Shown: positions 16,701-23,107, counted from the stretch's first letter. The stretch is 64,000 bases of DNA from an uncultured Prevotellaceae bacterium (GCA_946410305.1 CAMJZV010000013.1:23558-87557); one strand, 5' to 3'. Numbers and translations are program-made. Notes: generated from the letters alone by a model not told the origin.

Positions 16701-17844
16701 AGCCCAAGGCGGTATGGGAGCTGCCATCGGTGGAAGTAGCGGCTGCACAGGCTTTACTGTTAACATCTATGGTGGAACCATCAATGCCACCAGCGGTGCT
16801 ATGGCAGCAGCCATCGGAGGTGGCTACCAAAGCACGGGTGGTACTGTGAACATTCATGGTGGTAACATCACAGCAAACGCTATTGATTATGGCGGCGGCT
16901 CAACAGACGGCTTCGGTATTGGTTCGGGACCATCTTACACGTCACCTACCACCGTCAACCTCAGCTGGACCAACACTACCGACCGCATCACGGCCACCAG
17001 CTACAACGGCACGGTGAACCTGAAGAAAGCCTTCCAGGATACCGTCGGCGCCACCTGGAGTGCTGCTGACAACATCAGTACCAAGCCCGACGGCAAGACG
17101 CTTTACCCAGCAAACACCCTTCTCTTCTTGGCTGACAATGCTGACAACAGCGCCGGCATCAGTGCGGCTAACGGCAACACACGTAATGTTGTCCTCAGCG
17201 GCCGCACTCTCATCAAGGACGGCAATTGGAACACGCTGTGCCTGCCGTTCAATGTGACCATAGCCAGCAGCCCGCTGGCAGGTGACAATGTCATAGCCAA
17301 GGTGTTCGACGACACATCGAACTTAGACGGTGAAGGGCAACTGACGCTGAATTTTACCACAGCCCCCGCCACCATCCCCGCTGGCACGCCGTTTATCATC
17401 AAGTGGGACAACACGGGTGTAAATCTGGAGAACCCCGTATTCGCGGGCGTCACCATCAGCAACGCTGCCGAACAGGAGGTGAAGAGCACCGACACGAAGG
17501 TGAAGTTCGTGGGCCAGTACTCACCGTTCAACATCACCGCTGAGAACATCAACTCCATTCTCTACGTCGCCTCGGGCAACAAGATTGGCTACTCGAAGAA
17601 CCAACGCACGCTGAAATCGTGTCGAGCCCACTTCTGGGTACAGCCCAACGGCATGGCACAGGCGGCCGCCCGCTTCATCAATATCGACTGGGGCGACGGC
17701 GAGACTACCAGCATCAGCATCGTCAATTTCGACAGCGAGAACGCCGCCAGCGGCATCTATACGCTGGACGGCCGCAAGCTCAGCACAGAGCCTACACGGA
17801 AGGGCCTGTACATTATGAATGGTAAAAAGGTAATCATAAAATAA
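10786..17844 (+). CDS. Giant secreted C10 (streptopain-family) cysteine protease with repeat domains and C-terminal sorting tail
   Basis: 2352 residues. A signal peptide (MRTKLLFILALLLTAGMEAWAQ) and an inhibitory propeptide (about 22-140) precede the C10 peptidase domain. The nucleophile is C177 in ATGCVATAMAQVVNYH, the catalytic His is H326 in GGHAFVADGF, and the N343-W344 pair lies in HINWGWGG. After the protease come at least three modules of one kind, starting ASDWATFCTNVNNG (~765), KDDWNRFCALVNSG (~1149) and KDEWDLFCLRVNNG (~1488), each with a GLUG-like beta-solenoid segment. There are also an InlB/Flg_new-type repeat (~1058-1110, YNLDGGTV...REGWTFTGW) and glycine-rich IYGG repeats (~1900-2030). 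The end GLYIMNGKKVIIK resembles a type IX secretion sorting tail. Known C10 enzymes are far shorter. A 48-residue peptide gene follows after 13 bp. Confidence 0.92.
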   Translation: MRTKLLFILALLLTAGMEAWAQHVTPEQAKEKASQFLKANYARTGGKRSAPAASALKTAVVFDAKDVAGKPYLYAVSATQHDGFVLVSGDERFKAVLGYSDVSNFDEQNMPDNMRVFLQGYIDEMKYLESINYQPTKAAPRRSMSNVGVLMTTTWNQRAPYNNQCPLDNSQRSATGCVATAMAQVVNYHIQNDHGPAATIAEIPEYTIPNTTITVSAIPSGTAIPSKDLLLNSYANNAGTDAQKTAVAQLMLYCGTSVQMKYSSGSSGTQTAYVANALINYFGFDNTTRFVRRIDYSYADWVNLIYNEVAASRPVVLGAGRAAGGHAFVADGFDATNTLFHINWGWGGYLDDYFALSVLNPDDAGQTGAAAGTDGYTIDQQAIVGIQHVGASGTTDPASLTMDSYRVAGTDIHFSAGNLTGTTNSFDIGVGVYDGSSITLFKLIASQSISTGSAFPDVSASAICADFANQTRKLIPMSRVSETSTWIPGADPDINYFSAVYDAYGVPTLTAHPAPDFQNTTFSIPGTVFVNTPQYTNVTFTNNGEEYYGMAYFFVSTDANNKGNYVAKRGLGAPTGVPTTVEFEWTPTSATTYYIWATTDEAGTNVIGSTSVTATTDASLAGKTLAIVNYQLEGQDDQSFQIDGNGTRSIDVYGSKLKGKVTIKNLSASNYNYNGKYITLTYKKWNGSQFEMIAHPYDIGVLQPTLAGGAEYTFDVNRDGLESGLYQISLTTFEINGGYVENRTELDERYTINLKPIGMTIASASDWATFCTNVNNGTTYSGQLVKMTADITTSSRMDNNHTFSGVFDGGGHTLNITISGGSWNMAPFPVISGATIKNLTVTGSVTNTSNFTGGLVGQAMGNNNLIENCVVNTDVTGDTRIGGVVGQLSGSLTIKDVVYGGTITNKYNEAIGGFIGCYNNTDKSLTMTNCLFKGTNSSIHSPFHPIGMKYNTSSTFSTLSCTNCFYTVNPQNNPDAGVVIADGTKVSQLSLGQGVSILTGNTCSFLNEVFHYGTVTLGYNDPEAVVTYSLDGTPLPGNSFTISKDNAAFDDGTATITAGYSFTISYNLDGGTVATPNPTTYTSASSDITLNNPTREGWTFTGWTGTGLNGAQMTVTIAQGSTGHRHYTATWTADELAIDPSDGAYVIGTKDDWNRFCALVNSGNNYWSKTVKLTADIGTAQNPVTIKAGGWVEGNFKDFQASFDGQGHTLTVNYFDGAPFQGTINATIRNLHVAGNITASSHFAAGFVSEAHYGLTIENCRSSVAISSSVSGDGTHGGLIGVLYHDNNSNVNITGCLFDGSITTTNNTNNCGGFIGWSYNSSLTTLSNSVLKPSSVSNGMLEKTFVRYNSDTAPTITNTYYVHVDNLTENQGKEAHTITAGENVTSVAIGGTATEYNVSGITAYEGSNGLKYGSTVYAGISDAVDLALTANPPTNYTVDKYTASAGSITTNSATSATLTMPNENVTIGATWKLRELNKDNEDNYLVESKDEWDLFCLRVNNGSTYSNETIKLTGDIGDAENPVTTIAGENEIKPFKGTFDGAGYTLTIGYGTSEARFDGQYAAPFRYVEGATIQNLHVAGIIYTAKQCAAGIVGQVKESPITLSNCHSSVDINCNYENSGGHGGLIAYIWPGLNGNSITGCLFDGSFTTSNNDNHSSGLFGVAGGTTTVTNCVVMPSNVSAGMLSNTFGYGSDITFTNCYYVPVENLPTTQGTAAHAISAGTNVTSLAISTTPTTTYNVSGITLYGDNKGLMIGDVVYAAENAEVNLTLAAPSQPGATVGFVASAGTLDQTDATHATLTMPNEDVTISADYLVNTNYIAADGTSQSHAAKELTSSDEALASGWYVVNEDVAFSNRIVVSGTVNLILADGKTLTASAGVNVPENSSLIIWGQSSGTGKLTAQPGVSNQAAIGGGNEGGEGVNNSAGSITIYGGKVTATSWAGAGIGGGGTYVDNMQSYGSFGGTVNIYGGTVTAQGGMGAAIGGSSGCTGFTVNIYGGTINATSGAMAAAIGGGYQSTGGTVNIHGGNITANAIDYGGGSTDGFGIGSGPSYTSPTTVNLSWTNTTDRITATSYNGTVNLKKAFQDTVGATWSAADNISTKPDGKTLYPANTLLFLADNADNSAGISAANGNTRNVVLSGRTLIKDGNWNTLCLPFNVTIASSPLAGDNVIAKVFDDTSNLDGEGQLTLNFTTAPATIPAGTPFIIKWDNTGVNLENPVFAGVTISNAAEQEVKSTDTKVKFVGQYSPFNITAENINSILYVASGNKIGYSKNQRTLKSCRAHFWVQPNGMAQAAARFINIDWGDGETTSISIVNFDSENAASGIYTLDGRKLSTEPTRKGLYIMNGKKVIIK

Positions 17845-17857
17845 GGAGGACAACGCA

Positions 17858-18004
17858 ATGAAGAAAGAATATCAGAAGCCTTCGATGAAGGTAGTCCTGC
17901 TGAAGCATCGGACGCATCTGCTCGCTGCCAGCTATGGAGCCAAGTCGCTCAGAAATAATGACAAGTTTCAATGGACTGACGACATGACTGAGGACGATGT
18001 GTAA
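17858..18004 (+). CDS. Small acidic-tailed peptide, leader-like family (copy 1, 48 aa)
   Basis: ATG at 17858, stop at 18002-18004. A strong AAGGAGGA ribosome binding site lies 7 nt upstream, unusual for Bacteroidetes, and the gap to the protease stop is 13 bp, so the two are probably co-translated. The peptide begins MKKEYQKPSMKVVLLKHRT, continues HLLAAS, and ends in an acidic stretch (FQWTDDMTEDDV). Two other genes in this window (45995-46156, 48512-48709) share the layout: MKK-Y-P-VV N-terminus, a short hydrophobic end, AAS/AGS, then a variable acidic tail. All three directly follow a secreted protein with the GKKV(I/V)IK tail. There is no signal peptide of normal type. Function unknown; a peptide precursor, a secretion partner or a regulator are all possible. 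Confidence 0.75.
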   Translation: MKKEYQKPSMKVVLLKHRTHLLAASYGAKSLRNNDKFQWTDDMTEDDV

Positions 18005-18010
18005 AATACT

Positions 18011-18047
18011 ACAGCCCCCACCCCTGCGAGGGGGAGGGAGTGGCTGG
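18011..18047. repeat. G/C-rich palindrome, intergenic
   Basis: CAGCCCCCACCCCT / GCG / AGGGGGAGGGAGTGGCTG is an imperfect inverted repeat. Its base composition and arm layout resemble the elements inside rnr, ribD and prmC, but the sequence match is only partial, so membership of that family is uncertain. Confidence 0.55.
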
Positions 18048-18066
18048 CGCACTTAAGGAAAATCCA

Positions 18067-18129
18067 TCATCTCTCCCGTCATCTTACGAAAAGCCTTTGT
18101 ACAAAGGGAATTGAGCACGGGAGAGATGA
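18067..18129. repeat. Nested inverted repeat (13-bp outer stem, 14-bp inner palindrome)
   Basis: TCATCTCTCCCGT (18067-18079) pairs perfectly with ACGGGAGAGATGA (18117-18129). Inside lies the perfect palindrome CCTTTGTACAAAGG (18094-18107). No T-run follows, so it is not a standard terminator, though it is the first strong structure after the peptide gene on this strand. Confidence 0.8.
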
Positions 18130-18242
18130 GAGACTTTTCAAATAACTGCCATTTATTTTAGAAAATGTACTCATTACCGTTTAATTTTGCTATAGCTGGA
18201 CTACTTCCTTCGCAAGAATTTGGAATATTCCATAAAATGTTG

Positions 18243-18305
18243 TACCTTTGCACCCGACGATGATTCACAAAACAGGCTGGTGGCTCTGAGTCGGGTGGTC
18301 TTTTT
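18243..18305 (+). ncRNA. Possible short RNA: promoter, hairpin and T-tract
   Basis: TACCTTTGC (18243-18251) is a good -7 element. Immediately after it, ACCCGAC (18252-18258) pairs with GTCGGGT (18290-18296), followed by GGTCTTTTT. A transcript starting near 18257 would be a single hairpin of about 45-50 nt ending in U5. There is no ORF behind it. A similar promoter-hairpin order precedes greA (25282-25356). Confidence 0.45.
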
Positions 18306-18740
18306 AATGCAATTTATAGCAGAACATTGAGTCCAGAACGGTCTCCAAATCGTAACCCAAAATTTTCTCAATCCTCTGCATCGCCTTTAGATAAAGAAAT
18401 CCTGCAATTTCTTACAAAGTTACGAAAATATTCCGAATAGTGGCATTATTAATTATGATTTATTTTTCAATAAATACCTTTCACTTTCACAGTTGATGCA
18501 GAAAACCCCTGTATATAAGGGTTCGCGGGCATTCCTTGCGGGCGCGAAGGGCTCCAGACGTTTCACATCGCTTTCACAAAACAGGTGTGAAACGTTTGTG
18601 AAACGTCAAAAGCGGGAAAAGGGTCTGGAAAGCCCTGTAGATAGGGGAGTGTGAAAGTGAAAGCGATTTTTTGAAAACACTCACGCGCGGTACACCCATG
18701 CGCGAACATTTTTTTGCTGTCGCCATTGAGCGCTACTGCT

Positions 18741-18925
18741 GATACAGCCACGAGATAGCTGTTTACACCAAAAAGTGGTACCACTTTCTGAAAAGTCGTA
18801 CCACTTTTGGAAAAGCCCTACGACTTTCCCACCGCTACAGCTGTCTCACGCGCGGGAACAGCTGTCCCACACACGGCTACAGCTAAGCCAACACTGGCTT
18901 AGCTGTTCCCGCCGCTGTATCAGTT
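18741..18925. repeat. Array of ~20-21 bp degenerate units (TACCAC and ACAGCTG cores)
   Basis: TACCAC/TACGAC cores start at 18779, 18799 and 18819, and AGCT cores at 18839, 18860, 18881 and 18901, so the spacing is 20-21 bp throughout. Units such as TACAGCTGTCTC and GGGAACAGCTG recur in the array at 48011-48128. There is no exact repeat/spacer structure, so this is not CRISPR. Confidence 0.7.
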
Positions 18926-19012
18926 GTATATTTCGAAAAAGACCTCACATTCCCCCGAAGCCTTTATTTACAGGGGCTCCAGGGTGGGGAACGTAAAGGT
19001 CTTTTGGCTAAC

Positions 19013-19046
19013 GTTCTTCCACCTAAAGGTAGAAGTGTGGCCTTGC
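19013..19046. repeat. Short imperfect palindrome, copy 2
   Basis: GTTCTTCCACCTAAAGGTAG followed by AAGTGTGGCCTTGCAATC; partner of the element at 797-830. Confidence 0.7.
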
Positions 19047-19091
19047 AATCGGAAAACCCCAAAAAAATTTGGTTTTTCGTTCGGTTTGCAC

Positions 19092-19099
19092 TACCTTTG
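19092..19099 (+). promoter_or_regulatory. Promoter -7 element for the flotillin gene
   Basis: TACCTTTG with a TTTGG about 22 bp upstream as a -33-like element; 36 bp before the ATG at 19135. Confidence 0.75.
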
Positions 19100-19134
19100 C
19101 AGGCAAAGTATCACTTTTAATCAATTAATAGCTT

Positions 19135-20631
19135 ATGGAACCTACCATGTTAATTCTTGTTGGAGTGGCCATTCTGTTCTTGGTCATCTTGTTGTTCGTC
19201 TCTTATGTGAAGGCACCGCCCTCAGCAGCTTTCATCATATCTGGTCTGTCGAAGGAACCCCGTGTACTGATTGGTTCCGGTGGTTTCCGCATCCCGTTCT
19301 TCGAGCGTCTGGACCGTGTCTATCTGGGACAGATTACCGTAGACATTAAGACGGAAGAGAGCGTGCCCACCACCGACTTCATCAATGTCGACGTGGACGC
19401 TGTCGCCAAGATTCGCGTGATGCCCACCAACGAGGGTACTCGTCTGGCTGCCAAGAACTTCCTGAACATGATGCCTAACGAGATTGCCGAGCAGCTGCAG
19501 GACTCTCTGCAGGGTAACATGCGTGAAATCATTGGTACGCTGGACCTCCGCTCGCTGAATACCGATCGTGATGGTTTCTCTGACCAGGTGATGACCAAGG
19601 CACAGCCCGATATGGCGAAGCTGGGTATCGAGATTATCTCTTGCAATATCCAGAACGTGACCGATAAGGAAGGTCTTATCAAGGACCTGGGTGCCGACAA
19701 TACCGCTAAGATTAAGAAGGATGCCAGCATCAACCGCGCCATCGCTGAGCGTGACGTGAAGATTGAGGTGTCAAAGGCTGACAAGGAGGCCAACGACGCC
19801 CGTGTGGATGCCGACACCGCTATCGCTATCAAGAATAACGAACTGGCACTGAAGCGTGCCGCCCTGAAGCAGCAGGCCGATACGGCACAGGCTGACGCCG
19901 ACGCTGCCTACGCCATCCAGCAGCAGGAACAGCAGAAGACCATCAATATCAAGACCGTAGAGGCTGAGATTGAGAAGACGAAGCGCGAGCAGATCCTGTC
20001 GAAGGAACAGATTGAGATTCGTCAGAACCAGCTGGCTGCTGAGGTGGAGAAGAAGGCTGACGCAGACAAGTATCAGATAGAGAAGAATGCTGCCGCCGAC
20101 CTGGAGCAGCGCAAGCGTGTTGCCGAGGCCCAGAAGTATGAGGCTGAGCAGCGTGCACTGGCACAGAACGCTGAGTCTGACGCCGTGCGCTACCGTCTGG
20201 AACAGGAAGCTATCGGTATTAAGGCCAAGGGTGAGGCTGAGGCTTACGCCATCCAGAAGAAGGGTGAGGCCGAGGCGCTGGCTATGGACAAGAAGGCCGA
20301 GGCCTATAAGAAGTATAACAATGCCGCTGTGGCTCAGATGATGATTGAGGTGCTGCCTCAGATTGTCGAGAACGTCGCCAAACCTATCTCTTCTATCAAG
20401 GACGTCCACGTCTACAGTGGTGGTCAGGACACTGGTGCCGGTGTAGCCTCGATGAGTGGCGGTGTACCCGTAGCCATCAAGCAGGCCTTCGACGTGCTGA
20501 AGTCAGCTACAGGTGTTGATATGGCCGACATCATGCGTGCCGGAACCATCGATGCCAAGGTCAACCGCAACATCAACCTCAACGACGAGGCACGGGGTGT
20601 TGTAGACAACATCGTGAAAGATGAAAAATGA
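19135..20631 (+). CDS. Flotillin-like SPFH domain protein
   Basis: 498 residues. One N-terminal membrane helix (about residues 4-23, MLILVGVAILFLVILLFV) is followed by the SPFH/band 7 domain (about 25-190, with GGFRIPFFERLDRVYLGQIT). A long Ala/Glu/Lys-rich coiled coil (about 190-400, EAEAYAIQKKGEAEALAM) and a C-terminal tail complete it. This is the flotillin layout; such proteins form membrane oligomers in ordered lipid domains. NfeD, the frequent partner, is not adjacent. It is a single gene with its own promoter; an epimerase gene follows after 25 bp of A/T-rich repeat. Confidence 0.9.
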   Translation: MEPTMLILVGVAILFLVILLFVSYVKAPPSAAFIISGLSKEPRVLIGSGGFRIPFFERLDRVYLGQITVDIKTEESVPTTDFINVDVDAVAKIRVMPTNEGTRLAAKNFLNMMPNEIAEQLQDSLQGNMREIIGTLDLRSLNTDRDGFSDQVMTKAQPDMAKLGIEIISCNIQNVTDKEGLIKDLGADNTAKIKKDASINRAIAERDVKIEVSKADKEANDARVDADTAIAIKNNELALKRAALKQQADTAQADADAAYAIQQQEQQKTINIKTVEAEIEKTKREQILSKEQIEIRQNQLAAEVEKKADADKYQIEKNAAADLEQRKRVAEAQKYEAEQRALAQNAESDAVRYRLEQEAIGIKAKGEAEAYAIQKKGEAEALAMDKKAEAYKKYNNAAVAQMMIEVLPQIVENVAKPISSIKDVHVYSGGQDTGAGVASMSGGVPVAIKQAFDVLKSATGVDMADIMRAGTIDAKVNRNINLNDEARGVVDNIVKDEK

Positions 20632-20656
20632 AAGATTAAAAATTAAAATTTAAAGA

Positions 20657-21649
20657 TTGAAAATACTAATTACAGGAGCCAGTGGGTTCATTGGCTCCTT
20701 TATCGTTGAAGAAGCGCTGCGCCGTGGTTTCGAGACGTGGGCAGCAGTACGCAAGAGCAGCTCCAAGGCGTTCTTGCAGGACGAGCGCATCCATTTCATT
20801 GAGCTGGACTTCTCGTCAGAGACACAGATGACAGAGCAGTTGACAGGACTGCAGTTCGACTACATCGTGCATGCCGCTGGTGTCACCAAATGTCTCGACC
20901 CGCAGGACTTCTACCGTATCAATACCGAGGGCACACAGCACTTGGTGCATGTGCTGAAGGCCCTGCAGATGCGTGTGGAGCGCTTTGTCTACATCAGCAG
21001 CCTCAGCATCATGGGTGCTATCCGTGAGGAGCAGCCCTATGAGGAAATCCGCGAGAGCGACACACCGCAGCCCAATACCGCCTACGGGCGTAGCAAGCTG
21101 GAGACGGAAAAGTGGCTGGACACCGTAGAGGACCTGCCCTACGTGATTCTGCGTCCTACGGGAGTCTATGGTCCCCGTGAGCGCGACTACTTCATGATGG
21201 CCAAGAGCATCAAGGCACATACCGACTTTGCCGTAGGTTTCAAGAAGCAGGACATCACCTTCGTCTACGTCACCGACGTGGTGCAGGCTGTCTTCCTGGC
21301 CTGCGAGAAGGGTGTCACGGGTCGTCGCTATTTCCTCAGCGACGGTGAGGTGTACCAGTCGTCCACCTTCAGTAACCTGATACGTAAGGAGCTGGGTAAC
21401 CCTTGGTGGATACGCATCACGGCACCGCTGTGGGTATTGCGCATTGTCACCTTCTGCGGCGAGTATATCGGCAAGATGACGGGCAAGGTGACAGCGCTGA
21501 ACAACGACAAATACAACATCATGCGCCAGCGCAACTGGCGCTGTGACATCGAGCCAGCACGCCGTGAACTGGGCTATGAGCCACAAGTAAAACTAGAGGA
21601 AGGTGTTAAACGTAGCATAGCATGGTACAAAAGAGAGAACTGGTTGTAA
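20657..21649 (+). CDS. NAD(P)-dependent epimerase/dehydratase (extended SDR), TTG start
   Basis: 330 residues. The extended short-chain dehydrogenase fold is shown by GASGFIGSF at the N-terminus (nucleotide-binding GxxGxxG) and the catalytic YGRSK (YxxxK) near residue 150. The start is TTG at 20657: it gives MKILITGASG, exactly where the first beta strand of the Rossmann fold should begin, and no ATG upstream is in frame and plausible. The substrate cannot be read from sequence; a sugar nucleotide or a lipid-linked ketone/alcohol are possible. The next gene (PAP2) starts inside its 3' end, so the two are probably coupled. Confidence 0.85.
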   Translation: MKILITGASGFIGSFIVEEALRRGFETWAAVRKSSSKAFLQDERIHFIELDFSSETQMTEQLTGLQFDYIVHAAGVTKCLDPQDFYRINTEGTQHLVHVLKALQMRVERFVYISSLSIMGAIREEQPYEEIRESDTPQPNTAYGRSKLETEKWLDTVEDLPYVILRPTGVYGPRERDYFMMAKSIKAHTDFAVGFKKQDITFVYVTDVVQAVFLACEKGVTGRRYFLSDGEVYQSSTFSNLIRKELGNPWWIRITAPLWVLRIVTFCGEYIGKMTGKVTALNNDKYNIMRQRNWRCDIEPARRELGYEPQVKLEEGVKRSIAWYKRENWL

Positions 21650-22557
21650 GAGGGCTGATGGCCGCAGAGTGGGTAGGCATGGCGTACCTGCTGTTTACAT
21701 TGGTCTTCATGGCCTTCGTGTGGTCGCGACTGCCTAACGTCGTTGATATGCTCGTGCTACGTGGTGGCTATATTGTCGCTACGCTGGGCGCAATGCTTGT
21801 CTACCGCCGCTATCCGTCGCGCTGGACCCTGTTCCTGCGTGTGCTGGTACAGATGGTGTTCCTCAGCTGGTGGTATCCCGACACCTACGAGCTGAACCGT
21901 ACATTGCCCAACCTCGACCACGTCTTCGCTCAGTGGGAACAGACGCTCTTCGGCTGTCAGCCGTCGCTGCTGTTCTCGCAGAAGGTGCCCTATGGCTGGT
22001 TCTCGGAACTGATGTGTCTGGGCTATGTCAGCTATTTCCCGCTGATGCTTATCACCTATATTTATTATTTCTTCCGTCGCTACGAGGAGTTCCAGATGGC
22101 AGCATTCGTCATGCTCGCATCCTTCTTTGCCTACTACGTCGTCTTCGTACTGGTGCCCGTCACGGGTCCACAGTTCTACTATTTGGCAGTGGGCACTGAG
22201 AAGATTGCCGCAGGCATCTTCCCTAATCTTGGCGACTGGTTCCTGACACATAGCGAGCGTATGGCGGCACCTGGCTGGACGGATGGTTTCTTCTACCATC
22301 TGCTCGACATTACCCACGATGCTGGCGAGCGTCCTACCGCTGCCTTCCCCAGCAGTCATGTGGGTGTCACCACCGTCATCATGCTGCTCGCCTTGCGTAC
22401 CCGCAGCAAGGGACTCATCTTCACTATCCTACCCTTCTATGTGGCCATGTGCTTCTCTACCGTCTACATCTATGCCCACTATGCCATTGATGCAATAGCA
22501 GGGCTCCTGACGGGAACCCTGCTATACATCACACTAAAGCGTCTATATTTATCATGA
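21622..22557 (+). CDS. PAP2-type membrane phosphatase / phosphotransferase
   Basis: Up to 311 residues with about six membrane helices. PAP2 motifs: PTAAFPSSHVGVTT (about 235-248; SxxH core) and YAHYAIDAIAGLLTG (about 288-302; the H and D of the third motif). The family removes or transfers phosphate on lipids; the form with a long N-terminal helical part resembles inositol-phosphorylceramide-synthase-like enzymes, which would suit a sphingolipid-making Bacteroidales, but this is inference. The start at 21622 overlaps the epimerase by 28 bp; an alternative ATG at 21658 would avoid the overlap. Its stop overlaps the end of a convergent mini-gene by 6 bp. Confidence 0.85.
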   Translation: MVQKRELVVRGLMAAEWVGMAYLLFTLVFMAFVWSRLPNVVDMLVLRGGYIVATLGAMLVYRRYPSRWTLFLRVLVQMVFLSWWYPDTYELNRTLPNLDHVFAQWEQTLFGCQPSLLFSQKVPYGWFSELMCLGYVSYFPLMLITYIYYFFRRYEEFQMAAFVMLASFFAYYVVFVLVPVTGPQFYYLAVGTEKIAAGIFPNLGDWFLTHSERMAAPGWTDGFFYHLLDITHDAGERPTAAFPSSHVGVTTVIMLLALRTRSKGLIFTILPFYVAMCFSTVYIYAHYAIDAIAGLLTGTLLYITLKRLYLS

Positions 22558-22758
22558 GACCATAGCGGCACGCCTGACACCACACTGTACAGCGCGGTCG
22601 ATGAGTACCTGATTGCGGCGTATCTCGCGGACGATGACGTCGTTCTTCTCTTTCAGTTCGTCGCTCTTGCGGAACAGATGCAATATCAACAGTCCCACAA
22701 CAACGGCCAGCAACACCATGGCTGTTGCCATCAGAATCATCACTGTTGTCATTTCCAT
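22552..22758 (-). CDS. Single-helix mini-protein (68 aa)
   Basis: MEMTTVMILMATAMVLL begins one long membrane helix (about 3-29) and is followed by a charged, possibly coiled-coil tail (RKSDELKEKNDVIVREIRRN). I do not recognise a family. It lies 18 bp downstream of a 40-residue gene whose N-terminus is similar (ME-T-MIL-...-A-VVGL). The pairing and codon structure support a real gene; small size keeps confidence moderate. Confidence 0.6.
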   Translation of the reverse strand: MEMTTVMILMATAMVLLAVVVGLLILHLFRKSDELKEKNDVIVREIRRNQVLIDRAVQCGVRRAAMVS

Positions 22759-22776
22759 ATCCTTTCTATAGCATTA

Positions 22777-22899
22777 TTATTTCACCGAACATTTCTTTTC
22801 CGACCTATCATGTGCCGAGTCAAGAAAAAATAATCCTACGACCATGGCGAAAACCACCAAGGCATAGACCGTCAGGAGAATCATGTTTGCCGTTTCCAT
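22777..22899 (-). CDS. Single-helix mini-protein (40 aa)
   Basis: METANMILLTVYALVVFAMV continues VGLFFLD to form one membrane helix (about 5-27), then a short hydrophilic tail SAHDRSEKKCSVK. It starts at the CAT 22897-22899 and ends at TAA 22777-22779. No family recognised. Its N-terminal pattern matches the 68-residue gene just downstream, so the two may be diverged duplicates. Its promoter is probably 23108-23116, giving a leader of about 200 nt. Confidence 0.5.
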   Translation of the reverse strand: METANMILLTVYALVVFAMVVGLFFLDSAHDRSEKKCSVK

Positions 22900-22950
22900 A
22901 TATATATATTTTTTTATTTGCTCTATCAGATTTTGTTTTTTTACCGAAGT

Positions 22951-22997
22951 TCCCAGACCATCCTTTATTCGTAGTCGAAAAATAAAATGGTCTGGGA
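22951..22997. repeat. 11-bp inverted repeat in the mini-protein leader
   Basis: TCCCAGACCAT (22951-22961) and ATGGTCTGGGA (22987-22997) pair perfectly across 25 nt. It lies between the predicted promoter and the first mini-gene. No T-run follows on either strand. Confidence 0.7.
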
Positions 22998-23107
22998 CCC
23001 GGCATTGCAGTTGACGTCTCGTCTCAAATACGTGCTGCTTCAGAAATTGTCAATAAGGTAAGTTTCTAGAATATATTTGGTAAAAAGATGGGGTCTCAAA
23101 TCCGAGT

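Larger units (their letters stand above)
18005..19134. other. Repeat-dense intergenic stretch without a supported gene
   Basis: 1.13 kb. In order: a G/C palindrome (18011-18047), a nested inverted repeat (18067-18129), an orphan promoter plus hairpin (18243-18305), a region with many TTTCAC/GTGAAA inverted copies (about 18476-18670), an array of 20-21 bp units (about 18741-18925), the dispersed repeat copy 2 (19013-19046) and the flotillin promoter (19092-19099). No ORF with a recognisable family or good start was found. Confidence 0.8.

Noticed and set aside
18304..18411. A 35-codon stop-to-stop stretch on the - strand containing AMQRIEKILGYDLETVLDSM
   Set aside because: It looks protein-like and could be a gene remnant, but there is a stop directly upstream, no usable start except an internal ATG, and no neighbour to complete it. 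Too short to support as a gene or pseudogene.
18741..18925. Regularly spaced repeats as a CRISPR array
   Set aside because: The period is only 20-21 bp with no separate conserved repeat and unique spacer, the units drift continuously, and no cas genes are present. The same holds for 48011-48128.
18005..19134. A mobile element or prophage remnant
   Set aside because: The repeats look like those around some Bacteroidetes mobile loci, but no integrase, primase, transposase or attachment site could be read, so no element is called.
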